Below the pieces are notes generated by a model. That model searched no databases. It was not told the origin of the DNA and saw only the letters and a list, made by a program, of their open reading frames with translations. A stretch of DNA of 64,000 nt from Gnetum montanum (taxonomy: Eukaryota; Streptophyta; Gnetopsida; Gnetales; Gnetaceae): assembly GCA_015680685.1 (NCBI GenBank), contig MNCI01036173.1:392032-456031 (forward strand), given 5' to 3'. Positions 10,700 through 22,800 of the stretch are shown here, in pieces. Position 1 is the stretch's first letter, and every line of letters starts with the position of its first letter. A program made the translations under genes and the position numbers.

Positions 10700-12479
10700 A
10701 CATTTGGAGGATCTGCCCAATAGATGTTTACAAAGAATATGAAACAACATGAAGGACAAGTCGCCAACATCACTCTCTAGTGGTTACTCAGAAGTTGCCT
10801 TGCTGTGCTTTGGAGTAATAGGATAGTTATGCAAGGGAAAGGAAAAAGGATAGACTTGAGGGGATATGTTCAAGAAAAGGTAAGATGGAACTTAGTAGGG
10901 TCCCTCGTCAGAGTGCTTGTGAGAGAGTTTTCCCGTGTGGAGATCTTTTCTTTTACTAGCTTCTAACCTCTCATCGGAATGTTTGGAGAGGGTCATTCTA
11001 AAATAGCTGGTGTGCCCTTTACTTTGGGCACACGCTGTTTATTTTTCCTTTTTTTTGTTATGATTTTGCACTTTTCTTTTATTGTTTAGCCATATTCATT
11101 CACAAACAACATTATCATTGCAGGACAGATGTTTTCTCCCTGGGATGAGTTTTGTTACATCCATGTGGGGCTTTGACCTACCTATAGATGCTTCCCATGT
11201 GGCGAGTTGCGTTACGCACATCATGAACTTTGTGGTTAAGCATATGGGAGGGATTTACACGCATCAAAAAATCTTGTAAAAGGGATGTAAAAAGGGAAAC
11301 TATGGGTATGAGAAATGAGATGATGAAGGTAAAAGGGAAGAGATAGGATGTGCACTTCCAAGTAGCTAAGCTAGTCAGATTGGTCACCTCGAAATGATGT
11401 GGTGTCCTGTCCTCTTAGCGAAATGCATCTCTAATCGACAATGTCTCGGCTTGTACCTTGCAAACACAATAGAAAGTAGACTAGAGAAATGTGACCATGA
11501 AATGCGGTTAGGAAGAGGCCTTACTTTCTTTAGAAATTATTGAAGTAACAAGCACTATTTTTGAGGCAAGCGACGTCTAAAGTAGGAAGGTCGACAATGT
11601 CTCTAGTAGTGACAGGCTGAAGGGGTTAGCGTCGAGGGGGCTAGGAGTTGTGGCGATGCGAGCACTTAGGAGTTCCCGCCTAAGGCAAACATCATGCAAT
11701 TCAGTTGTAAGGTGAGAGGCCTAACAGCTGAATGTCTTTTGGGCTCAGGTGATGGTAGGTGTTGGAGGGTAGCAACTTTGTGGCTCGGCCACAATAGTGC
11801 TGGGGCTCCAGCAGTAGGTGCTGACAACGGAAGCTACTGCCAGGGCAACAATCCATGGTAACGGTAGCTCTGGAAGGTCAGCAAGATGTTAGACAACATC
11901 TTCAGAGGATTAGCAAGATGCCAGGGGTAGTGGCATTGCATTCATTCCAGAGGATGCTTTCTTGCCAATGTGAACTATGTTCTTGAACAGCAATTCTTTA
12001 CCCCGTGTCGGCATTATGTACGCTTGCTTTTTTGGATGGTCATGGATTGTGAGCTGGGAATGCTGTGTCACAAACCAAGTTTAAGGTCCTGGTAGACCAT
12101 CTGATGTATTGGTTTAAGGTCCCAGTAGACCCTTGTGCTAGTTTAAGGTCCCAGCAGACCACTGTGCTAGCTTAAGGTCCTAGTAGACCGTTGTGCTAGT
12201 TTATCATTGTAGCGGATGGTGGATGAGCCATTTTAAGATCGTAGAAAATCATCTACGCCAACTTAACATCATAGTAGATTATCTATGCTAGTTTATAATC
12301 ATGGGGGACTATCTATATTGGTTTATAGTCATGGAAGACTATGTTTGCCAGTTTATAGTCATAGCAGACTATCTATACCAGTTTATAGTCATGGCGGACA
12401 ATGGTTGCCAATTTATAGTCATAGCGGACTATGGTGCTTATCTTGCTTTAGCCTCAAACAAAGTATAGCTTTAAGTATA
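10700..12479 (-). other. E2 3' noncoding region with repeats
   Basis: This corresponds on the minus strand to the region between integrase and polypurine tract of E3 (28610-29864). From 12060 to 12440 the plus strand shows about a dozen units like TTTATAGTCATAGCGGACTA or TTTAAGGTCCCAGTAGACC at 30-40 bp spacing. On the minus strand these are TAAACTGGCA-type units. No open coding similarity was seen in 10700-12050. Confidence 0.7.
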
Positions 12480-13070
12480 GGTGATTTATAGGGTTTGCAA
12501 ACTCTCTACCATCCATATCTACCAGCTTGAAGGCTTCATTCTCGTAGGCTTTTGTGATTATGATTGGACCTTCCAAATTTGCCAAAAACTTGTCCACATG
12601 TTCACACACATCTTTGAGGACTAGGTCCCCACTTTTAATTAGGCATCGATGTAGGTCTACATGATGCTTTTGTCATTGCTTGTCCTCATACCATTCAATG
12701 TGACCCAGTGTCTATGCATGCTCTTCCTCTAGGAAGTCGAGGTTAATGATCCTTGACTCGTAGTTTTGGGCTTCATTTACAACACTTGAGAGGATCATCC
12801 GCAGTGATGGTACTTAAAATTCAAGAGGCAACATTGCTTCAGATTCATAGACTAGGCTATAGGGGGTCTTACTTATAGCCATCCTACATATCATACGATA
12901 GGCCTAGAGCACATAGAGGATTTTCTCATGCCATTACCTCTTGCTGCTACTAAGCATTATTTTGAGCAAGTTTATGATGGCCTTGTTTGTAGCTTCTTCC
13001 TGACTGTTATCCTATGGGTAATATGGCAACAAGAAATATTTCCTAATGCAAAGGCTACTAGAGAAGGTTT
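12480..13070 (-). pseudogene. E2 integrase, C-terminal part
   Basis: Minus-strand translation matches the end of E3 integrase. It has the EATNKAIINLLK segment holding the catalytic Glu, then TPYSLVYESEAMLPLE, a DLVLKDVCEHVDKF stretch and the C-terminal FKLVDMDGRELANPINHLYLK. Stop codons interrupt it. The upstream part of the domain lies across the E3 insertion at 31716-32456. The AAACC (minus) target duplication sits between the catalytic Asp-2 and Glu regions. Confidence 0.8.
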
Positions 13071-14901
13071 TGAAACACCCTAAAAAATGCGGGGTCATCT
13101 TGGCCTCACCAGGCTCTTGCAGCACGCACAGCACTATGGAAGTTCATCGGGAGAAGAACGTTCTTAGTCCAGGTCGACCAATTCAGAAAATTTTCTACTT
13201 TGAGCATGGATAGGTTCTGTACTATCCTACCTACCCATTAAAGTAGCCTAAACAGCCGATATCCTACTAAGAAGCAATGTGCGGAATCGATGGTAGCATC
13301 CTAGATGCGCAAGAAATAGTTTGGCAAGTTTTCTAAGTCACGAAGCCTGCTATGCTATGCGAAGCCATGTAGCGTAGCAATTTTTAGAAAATAATGGTAG
13401 AAAGAAGTGCTATGCTATGCATTTTCACACAATGTAGCATAGCAATGACTTCACTACCCACTTCCCTTGCCCAATTTTGAGTTCTGCAATGATGTCCCTT
13501 TTCGTCAGGAAGCGGCAGACCATGTCTACTGCTACAGTATGCTGAGCTACATGGTGCAGCAAGGCATAGCAATCCTGAGGAAGAGATAGAAGGTAGTTCA
13601 AAAGGTAGAATCAACAAAGTTTGCAAAACTAGCATCATAGAAGAATGGTTTGCAAATCAGCAAAACTTTTGCAACTAAGGTAGGTTGCTACGCTATGCCA
13701 CGCTACGTAGCATAGCATAGCATAGCAAGCATGTGACATATGGTAGGACACATGAGACAAGATGCTACGCTATGCCAAGAAAACCACATCCTAAAGCACA
13801 GTGAGGCATATAGGTGGTTGTGCGACATTAATGCACTCCACCTAATCAGACCGTTGGCACATGTCTCTAGACGCTAACATCGCAATTATGGCATAGTAGG
13901 ATCGAAGTTATTGCAGGGCAGGCTCGCAACACAATGGTCTTGTAAGCCCAATGGTCACAGATAGCTCAAGTAGTGCCAGTAAGATAACACAAGCCTACGG
14001 CATGTAGCATTCAAACTACCCCTTTTTCTTACCTTCAACCCTATAAATATCCTGGCAAACAGCATATAACAAGTCCGCGCAATTTTTTCTAAAAAGAAAA
14101 AATAAAAGACCTACAATTTGGCTGACCACAATTTGGGAAAAAGCTAACAATTTGTAAAGTTGGAAATCTCAAAAGAGTTCATATTCTTTTGGAAGTAAAC
14201 AGCTTCCGAGTAGTGGGAACCTTGAGATTCTGAAATAAAGATTTTCCCTCTCATCGGCATTGTAATAATCAAAGCCATCTGTTTAACACTGTAAATAGAG
14301 AGTCTCTCTCAGCTAGAGTAAGGTCCCTGTCTCCATTCTACCTCCTTGGTAGAGCCCCACATTATTTTTACATGAAGTCCATGTCTAAGCACATAGCTCT
14401 TTCTATTTTTTTGGCATGCCTTGGTTACTCTCGGGTCTTTTGCACTCCGTCATGCTATGCAGCCAATTGTATCCACCCTAACTGGACGAATTTGTAGCTT
14501 TGGAGTGGTGCATGCTTCTAACCATACTTTACTTTACCTCTCATTTACCATCTAGTTTTCTTGCATTATTTTCTATCTTATTTATCTTTAAGAATTATTT
14601 CGTATTACTGTCGCATTTTAGTTTTATCCACATTTAAGCATTATTTTGCATTACTGTTGCATCTTTTTACAGTTTCTCCCCTGCTTTATTTACTCGTAAG
14701 AATTATCTCGCATCTTGCATTATTTACATCATAAAATGCTATATTGACATCGATGTAAGTCCCTGTCTGATCGACCAGACCATTCAAGGCACCCTGTGTT
14801 CGGACACACCCAACACCGCCCTCCCGTGGATACGGGGTTGGAACTGCTGCATCCGCTGACCCCCGACGTTCTTCCAGCTATCGATGTTTTTTATCACTAT
14901 A
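13071..14901 (+). repeat. E3 5' LTR (1,831 bp)
   Basis: It starts TGAAACACCCTAAAAAATG and ends TTTATCACTATA. Palindromic hairpins rich in GCTATGC/GCATAGC occur at 13350-13450 and 13682-13728. The TATA box TATAAATA is at 14042-14049, 971 bp from the start, the same offset as in the 3' LTR. Confidence 0.92.
14042..14049 (+). promoter_or_regulatory. TATA box of E3 5' LTR
   Basis: TATAAATA in CAACCCTATAAATATCC. The copy in the 3' LTR is at 30851-30858. It would drive the genomic RNA. Confidence 0.75.
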
Positions 14902-14907
14902 GTTTTT

Positions 14908-14924
14908 TAGTGTTAGAAGGAGGG
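14908..14924 (+). other. E3 primer-binding site
   Basis: TAGTGTTAGAAGGAGGG, six bases after the LTR end, corresponds to TGGCGCTAGAAGGAGGG with three transitions. Confidence 0.7.
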
Positions 14925-15033
14925 CCTTTTGGTGCCTTTGCTACATGTCATGATAGTTCTGTGAACCTTCTGCACCCTGATACATGCAAGCGTAAATGCC
15001 GCACCCTCTTGCGGTTGTTTGCGCTCTGTGCGG

Positions 15034-15727
15034 TGTAGACCGGTCGCCTCGACGGTTCCTCTGGAACCCTACAGAACACAAGGCCTCTAATCACCAGTTA
15101 ATTAGCTCATTCTACGATTTTCTTGCATGAATTCTACATCCCGTCTCATGTTGTACAAACTGGTCACCTCGATGGTCCCTCTGGGATCCTGTGAGACATA
15201 AAGCCTGTCTAACTGCTAGTTAGCTTGTCCACCCTATGATTTTCTTGCCTGTGTTCTATACTCCATCCCATGTGGTACATCCTGGCTTGAATTAGCATAG
15301 ACTTGACACCCATCTGAGGTTGTTTATGTGTCATACAGTGTAGATCAGTCACCTTGATAGTTCCTCTAGAACCCTACGAGACAATAAGCCTTCTGACGAT
15401 GATTTAACTGGCCTTTCCTTTTCACAGTAGTCCTACATGCATTCTACACCCTAGCCAGCATAGGTGAAAATGTGACACCCTTCAAGGTTGTTTGTGCCTT
15501 GTGTGGTGCAGGTCGGTCACCTTGACGGTCTCTCTGGGATCCTGTGGAACATAAAGCCTACTTGATTGCTTGCTAGCTGAACTTGCCTTATGGTAGTCTT
15601 GCACATGCTCTATACCTCATCATGCATAGGCATAGACGTGACACCTTTTGTAGTTTTTTACACTTTTTATGGTATAGATCGGTCACCTCGACGATTCCTT
15701 TGGAATCTAGCAACATGTAAAGCCACC
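15034..15727 (+). repeat. E3 leader repeats, five spaced units
   Basis: Five copies of a ~57-bp core (GGTCGGTCACCTCGACGG, then TTCCTCTGGAACCC and a CATAAAGCC end) lie at about 15034, 15155, 15338, 15505 and 15670. They are linked by similar TAGTCTTGCATG...TGTGACACC spacers at 120-185 bp intervals. E5 (36410-36900), E4 (33870-33930) and E7 (61333-61680) have the same unit. It lies between primer site and gag, where packaging or translation-control elements usually sit; function is unknown. Confidence 0.8.
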
Positions 15728-15797
15728 TTTTATCGCTTTCTTCAATCCTTCTGTTCTCTTGCACTTTTGTATTTTTTGCATAATCACTGGCCTAACA

Positions 15798-18700
15798 ATG
15801 GTTTCTGGCCACCACCGTTGTTGATACCCTCAATGAAGAGGTACCCTTCAAGGCTTAAGGCACTACTGGTGTTGAACAACGGCTGAATCCAACGCAAGAA
15901 GCACGCTGGTCTCTCAGAATCCAAAATCGAGAACCTAAGGGACTGGCCCAGCAACAAGAGCATTACATTTTCCTTTGTGCAAAGGTGTAGGCTAATCTGC
16001 CCTTGGATTTACATGAACTTGAATAAAAACATAGCTTCAAGTTTGCTTACTGCAATGGGAAGGAATTCATTCCTACCCTGGGCATTTCTCTACCTTTAAT
16101 GCAAGTGTACCAAAGGCTTCTAGATCAACTAATCTAGTTGACTAGGCTTAGGGAGCAATAAGACAGAACATCCAACTAGGATGACACCTTTCAAGATAGG
16201 TAGGAGGAACTTGATTCCCAATCTGATGAGGGAGGTTAGGCCAATCCCATTTCTGTCCAGCCTACCCAATCCTTTTGGGCCAACCCCCTATCTGTCACCA
16301 CCTCCTTTGTCATTACACCTATGCTCCAGCAACCTAGAACTGCAACTGTGATGGGTAGCCATGCTACATTCCCAGCACGTCAGCACCCCTATTCCCTGGT
16401 TACGCCTGTAGCAACTATGCTGCCACAAGTTGTTTATCAACATGCTCCCATGATGCGCAACACACCTATCATGACTACCCTACCACATGTCCATACTGTG
16501 CCTACTTTGCCACCGCACATAACTCCTATGCCAATTCCTACGTATGCATCTATTCCACCCACTGTGGTGGGCTCCGGCCCATCCACATGGTGGACTCCGT
16601 TTGCTTCTTCTTCTATTCTACAACCATCGCAGATGTCTCACTACATTCACCCTCAAGCCTACTCAACCCTGCAAATGATACATCCTAGCACGGGGCCATG
16701 GTCTATCCTGCCGATAGCCCAAATGGCCTGTCTCACGACTCAACCCACTATTACCATTTCAAAAATACCATCCACCAGGTGGTGGACAACGTAAACAGCA
16801 CCTTTAGCGGGGGTAGTCCCAATGGCACCCCCGATGGGTAAAATCACCACCACCACCATGCCACATGTGGGAGTTTCCTCTATAGTCCCTCAACCATCCA
16901 CAACGTCGTCAAGTCTAGACCAAGCATTTCAGCTCATCCAAACCCTAACTGAGGAAGTAAAATGCCTCAAAGCTATTGGGTTTGATATGGTACAAGTCAT
17001 GGACTTCTATCAGGACGACCCTGTCAACCCTACAATCTCTGCTTTGATATTATCACCTAGGATGTCCCTCCCACACTTCACGAAATATGATGGGGAAGGG
17101 GATCCCAATACACACCTTGTCACTTTCCGATCAAAGTCTTTGCTATTGCAATAGTGGCCGCATACGATCATTCACATCTTCACCATGTCCCTAGCTGGGA
17201 AAGCCCTAGATTAGTAATGCACGTTGCCATGTTCATCCATTTCAACTTTGGAAGAACTCTTGACCCAGTTCGTGACACATTTCAAATACAACTTGAAGCC
17301 AGAAACCACGTTGGATCAGCTGATGGGCGTGAAACAAGACCCGTTGGAACTAGTCCAAAAGTTCATTCAACGTTGGAGCATGGCCCTTAACAAAATCTGT
17401 GAGCCCATCATGGAGGCTCACTTGTTAGCCATATTTAAGGGTGCAGTGAATGACTTCATGAAGTCCAAACTGTATTACCTCACTCCATGCTCACTTAGCC
17501 AAGATTTCACTCAAATGAAAAGCATACAAGACATAGCCGAGGTAAGCAAAGACCCAGCCTACATCACTTACAAGAACAGCTTTGCAAGAAAGGACAAGGA
17601 TAAGGCCCCAACAACCATGGTTGTTGTTGTGGAAGTTGAGGCTAAGCCCAAACATAGCAACAGCAGAAGCAAGAATAACAAGAAACCGTCCATACCTGCA
17701 GCTGACTCTATGCCCAAACTAGGCCAACAACCTACCACACCTATGCCTGAGACATCTGCATATACTAAACCCAACTTTGAGCGCAAAGATCATTTGAAAT
17801 ACACCCCACTACCTCTCAAACCTTTAGAACTCTTGAAGAAACTATTGACAGTGAGATACATCCAACACAAGCAAATGTTAGAGGAAGCAAACATGAGACA
17901 TCAACACTACTGCAAGCTCCTTAGGAATCCCTCTTTGGCCCTACCCAATGAGCCTCTAGTTCCTAGGGGTTTTAGGCTAGATAGATTTTGTGACTACCAT
18001 CAACTATGTGGTCACACCATAGATTATTGTCTGTCGTTGCAGGATGACATCCAAAGATTAATCGACTTGGGAAAGTTAGTGCTTGATGAAAGTAACCCAG
18101 TATGCCCTGAAAACCAGCCTATGTATATCTACATAGATTCCATCAATTCCAATAATGCCAATTATGTAATCAACGCCATTGGTATTGACAATGATCCCAT
18201 GCCACCCTTCCAGCCATTTTTGATTCATGTGCCTCAGTGTAGTGCACCAATACCACCTATGGCTGGTCTAAGCTTGTAGCCGTCCTTCATCCTGAAAGTC
18301 CCACCATGGGTATCTACCTCTACACCGCTTGTTGGAGAGGCTACGAAACCCTATCAGTTAACACCTCTAACCCCATTCATCATCAGGGGACCAACGTCTT
18401 CAACAATCCCCATCCCATGCAACAACATTAAACAACCTCCTCGCCCCACCAGGCGAGAAGCCTACTTGGTGGGCGAGGCGTCGAAGGGGAATACCATCAA
18501 AATTATCTCCAAGCCTATGCCTTCATCCCTTGTATTTACACCTTCATCACCAAAGATGAAGGTCAACACGATTACATAGCCTATGTCACCCTGCCGACAA
18601 AGATCTACACCTAGGTCTGAGGTCGTCTCTCCTCGAGAGATTCGTCTTGTAGGACGAATCGAGTAGGAAGAAAGTGTGAAACATGTGGGTGGCCAAGACT

Positions 18701-19614
18701 TCTTAGACATCCTCACCCAGGTTGGGCAAGCCCTAAGGTAGAAAAACACTACGTTGAGCTTGTATGACATAGTCATGATATCTGTACTGCACCACGAGGC
18801 TCTAATTTGCATGTTGACGGTAATTTCAGTCAACAAAAACTTGATAGTAGAAGAGAAAGTGATTCACTCGGTCATACTCCCCTTCATACCCATGGAGTCT
18901 GAAACACCTCAATTAGCTTTCAGTAGCGATGCCATTAAGGAAGATCTTGAAGGGAGTCAAGTGACTACGGTGCCTCTCTTCATCACAATTCGGGTCAGCC
19001 AACACCAGATCCGAAGGATACACGTCGATGATGGAGCTGTCACAAATGTCATTTCCTTCACTATTATAGATAAGTTGGGATTAGTTGAGCATATAAAACC
19101 AATGGTGATGTTGTGTTTGTGATCCTTCAATGGGGCACACATCCTAGTGAAGGGCACAGTTCATGTAAACTTTGTAGTAGGGGACTAGTTCCCCATAAAC
19201 GTAACGTTCGTTGTAGTCAAAGAAATGCCCGGGTTTAACTTGATCTTTGGAAGATCGTGCTTAGCATAACTTAGGGCTGTCTCCTTGCCTATACATTAGG
19301 AAATCCACTTACCATATGTGGGTAGGGAGGTGATAATCGATGGCAATGGGGTGGTAACACAAGAAATTAGCAACGTAGGCATGAAATAGGGTTTAGAAGT
19401 TACAACCTCTAAAGATGAAGCACATGTTCATGCATGCATTCATCATACAATGAAGGTATTGGTCCAACGAACTAACCCTTGAATCAAAAACGCATGGGTT
19501 GAGTTGCCCTTCCAAGCGAAGGACAGTGATACGAACGATGGCCCTGGTGAAATGCCTCAACCCTACATTCCGATCAACCCACGAAAGGTAAAGAGGCAGC
19601 TATGCATAACATAG
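15798..19614 (+). pseudogene. E3 gag-protease polyprotein, broken by stops
   Basis: After an early frameshift near the ATG at 15798, one frame runs from about 15850 to a TAG at 19612-19614. Order: N-terminal SLRIQNREPKGLAQQ and NLPLDLHELE region, a Pro/Thr-rich segment (16321-16800), and the capsid domain of the plant retrotransposon gag family (FYQDD...LPHFTKYDGEGDPN, VQKFIQRWSMALNK). A C-x2-H-x4-GH-x4-C finger (FCDYHQLCGHTIDYC, near 17985) and a retropepsin with IHVDDGAVTNVI (near 19015-19055) follow. In-frame stops are mainly TAG/TAA at Gln or Trp positions. Role: particle assembly and polyprotein cleavage. Confidence 0.9.
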
Positions 19615-19885
19615 TAGCCTTACGACCTCCCCACCCAATTGCTATCTTTACATATTCATCATTTCCTTGTCTGATCAATGTGCCGTCCTTTCGACGTGCT
19701 ACGCCAATGGCCTGAAATGGCCTAAAACTAGCATACGAGAGCATGAAAACTTTACATAACACATAAGTTAATACAAAACTAGTTTTCTTTTCTGAAGTTC
19801 TTCATTTCAAGAAACAATTTTGTGCATTGGCAGTGTTTGTAAAATGTTCAAAATTTTAAAATTTTAAAAGAGGGGTCCCCTCCTA
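19615..19885 (+). other. E3 spacer after protease with GGCCTAAAACTAGCA motif
   Basis: It contains CAATGGCCTGAAATGGCCTAAAACTAGCA near 19710-19735, a unit repeated in the same place in E5 (52540-52800) and, inverted, in E6 (45970-46085). An AT-rich TTCAAAATTTTAAAATTTTAAAA stretch follows. It separates the converging ends of gag-protease and the antisense gene. Confidence 0.6.
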
Positions 19886-22800
19886 TCATGGGATAGCCCT
19901 ATTCGCATCACCTTCATCATTTGCCCCTTCTTCATCTACTTGTGCATCATCCACTCCTATGTTGTCCCCCACCGGCTCTTCATTTCCTCCCTCCACGGGT
20001 CTCACACCTCTGTTAAGAGCCTGTATCCCAAAAATAAAGTAGTTAGATAGGGTAAAAAATGTGATAAATGCTAGTTATACCGTAGCACTAAAGTGACTAA
20101 CCTGAGGGGAGCCTGCATCGGTCTTAAGAGGTATCTGGTTTAGACCAAGCCTAAGGTGACATCTAATCTCCTCTATTGGAATGTCCATCCAATGTCTACC
20201 ACTAGGCTCAGCATTCACATCAGCAACTTTCTCCCTTTCCAAGGTCATCCACTCTAGAGGTTCTCGAGAAAGGAAGGTAGTTGCGATCTCTCCTGTAGGA
20301 AGGTTCACCCTCAAGTCAGGAGATTCCGTGACCTTTACTTTCTCTTTAAACTTGGCATAGGCCTCAGAAGTGCCAATGGCCTTTATGAACGTTTCATATG
20401 AAAATGCCTCCACAGCAGCATCTTTATACAACTTCGATGGGTTTCTTTTTCTAGCTTGTATGTATATTTGTGATCCCTCTGCGTTTTCCCCCATTCGAAG
20501 ACCTCAGCATTGATGTCCTTCATATCTTGGCACTTTTGGGCTAGCAAGTTCGTCTCTATCTGCTATTTGATTATTTTGCAGGTGGACTCAACATTTTGAT
20601 AAATGACAGTTCAAAACCTGGAAAATTCATCTACAGCCTTTCATAAATCAACAGGGTTAGGATTACGGTTTATGAGGAAATTGATCCTTGACCTGAGGTT
20701 CTCGACCTCGGTGACCAATTCTGCCTCTCTCTGCTCGGTCCTTTGGACCCATTTCCATAGGTCCTCGTTGGTGCGTCTACACTCCCATAGATAGTGCACC
20801 GAGTGCAAGACAAATTTGTAAGCCTCATCAAATATATTCTAAGACACTTTGGTCACGTTAGGCGAGAGTGTGGGCACTGCGCCAATCTCCATAGGTCGTG
20901 CTGGGTCCCACTTGAGCTGAGAGGCTATTCAACGTAGAAATCATAATAATCAAATTAGCATAACATAATCAACAAGCTTGAGAGTTTTAGCATAGCAACA
21001 TAAGGATAGTTAACCCCCCTACTTACCTGCATAAGGGTCCGCCTGCTGAAGGTGTTTGATCATGTCATCAACAAGTCCCTAAACAAACACAAACTTGTCA
21101 AGGACTTCAGCCCATGACTCCGTACAGGGCAAAGGAGGTCCTAAGACATTAGTAGTAGCACCTATTACATGATTAAACATGTCAGCAAGGGCCAAAATGG
21201 ACTACGATAAGGCACGTAAAGCCTAACTCACCAGCATTTGGCTATAGTCTTTCTTCTTGCTGATGCAAGATGATCACGGTAGGCTTAGTAGAAGGCTTGG
21301 CCAAGTCCATGAAAGCTCCTCCCTTATGCGCTGGTGCTTTTCCTTTCAGGAGAGTGGCGTCTTTTTTATTTTGGGGAGGTACCTCTTCGTTCGTAGGAAG
21401 AGGCTCCCTAATGGAAAAAGCCCCTATCCTGGAGATAGGAGCTCCATTATTCCTAATTGAGGCCCTTTCTTCCAAAGCTAGGGCCCCTGTGTCTTTATTT
21501 GTCACCCCCGTTCTGAGGGCTGACACTTCCTCGTTGTCCTCTTCTTTTTCCTCTTCTTCTTCTGAGGGCATACATATGTCAAATCGAAACAAGTTAACTC
21601 AAAACAGATACCATGCTATGATGCACTACCTAACAAAGCATAGATTAGTAGGAAATGGCAAAGTAAATGTTATATAAAATGCTCACCAATGGGGGGGGTT
21701 GCGTTCACCTCAACTTGAACCACAGTCTTCGTCCCTCCTATTCATTAAGGCTTTTCTTGGCTGGGGGAGGTCTCTTTCTTCACAACCCCACGGGCATAGT
21801 CTCAGCTATGAAACTTTCACCCTGTGTCACGTCATCGATTATGGTAGGGGGGGTCTCCCCTACACTATCTTGGCCACAAGTGCTATGAACTACCAGACCT
21901 TTAGTCATTACAGACAACGACTCCCCCACCATTTTTGGGGGGTCCTGGGCTTGCATAGTCCGAAGGGCCTGTCAACTCCATGGCTTAGGAATCTGGTCAC
22001 GATCTAGCTTAGACCAGACTCCATCCTCCTAGACCACCAGGAACTCCATGAAGCACTCTAAATAGCCTATGTAGAAAGCATAGTGTATGTTAGAGTGGGA
22101 CTCCGTTTACTCACGGAGTCCCAAAATCTCAGCCTGCAAGCCACTACATAGAAATTTGGCCCAGTTGTAATAGGCCCCTTCCTTCATGACTTCCCTCATT
22201 ACCCAAGCCTGCTCAAGCCCCAGGACATTCCCTTGGGTGAGTAGTTGAGGGAATGCACAGGCATGAAAAATCAAATATATCCCCATGGCAGGACCTTCCT
22301 TAAGCTTGTCCATAGGGAATCCCTTTCACTCCTTGGTGAGCCTTAGCCACTCTTCGATATGCTACTTCTGAATGGTCAACTCCTCCTTACCCTTTGACAT
22401 CACGTCAGCACCATCAGTAGGGACACCAAAAAAATATTCAAATAGTTGGTCATTGATGTCAATGACCACTCGCACACCCCGCACATACATACGAAAATGG
22501 CTCACCGGCCCAGAGAAGGAGTTGACCAAGGAAAGTATCTCGATGGTAGGGATGCCCAGATTTGGAGCCATGAACAAGTCCATAAGTCCAGCCATTCAGA
22601 TTTTCTTGAGCAAGGGGCCCAGAGCCCCTTGTTCTAACTAGCTCTACCTTACCGCTACATCACCATATTTGAAGTAGATGTTCCCCCCTTGCCTCTTGGC
22701 AGTTACCACCATCACCTCACAAGGCTTCTTCACTCCTACAGTAATGATTAAGAACCGTACTTAGCAAAAAAAAAGAGAGAGAAGAAACTATGAAAACACT

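Noticed and set aside
21257-22007. Overlapping plus-strand ORFs in E3 between protease and RT (and 54369-55276 in E5)
   Set aside because: They are complementary shadows of antisense exons 4 and 5, whose protein is the conserved one.
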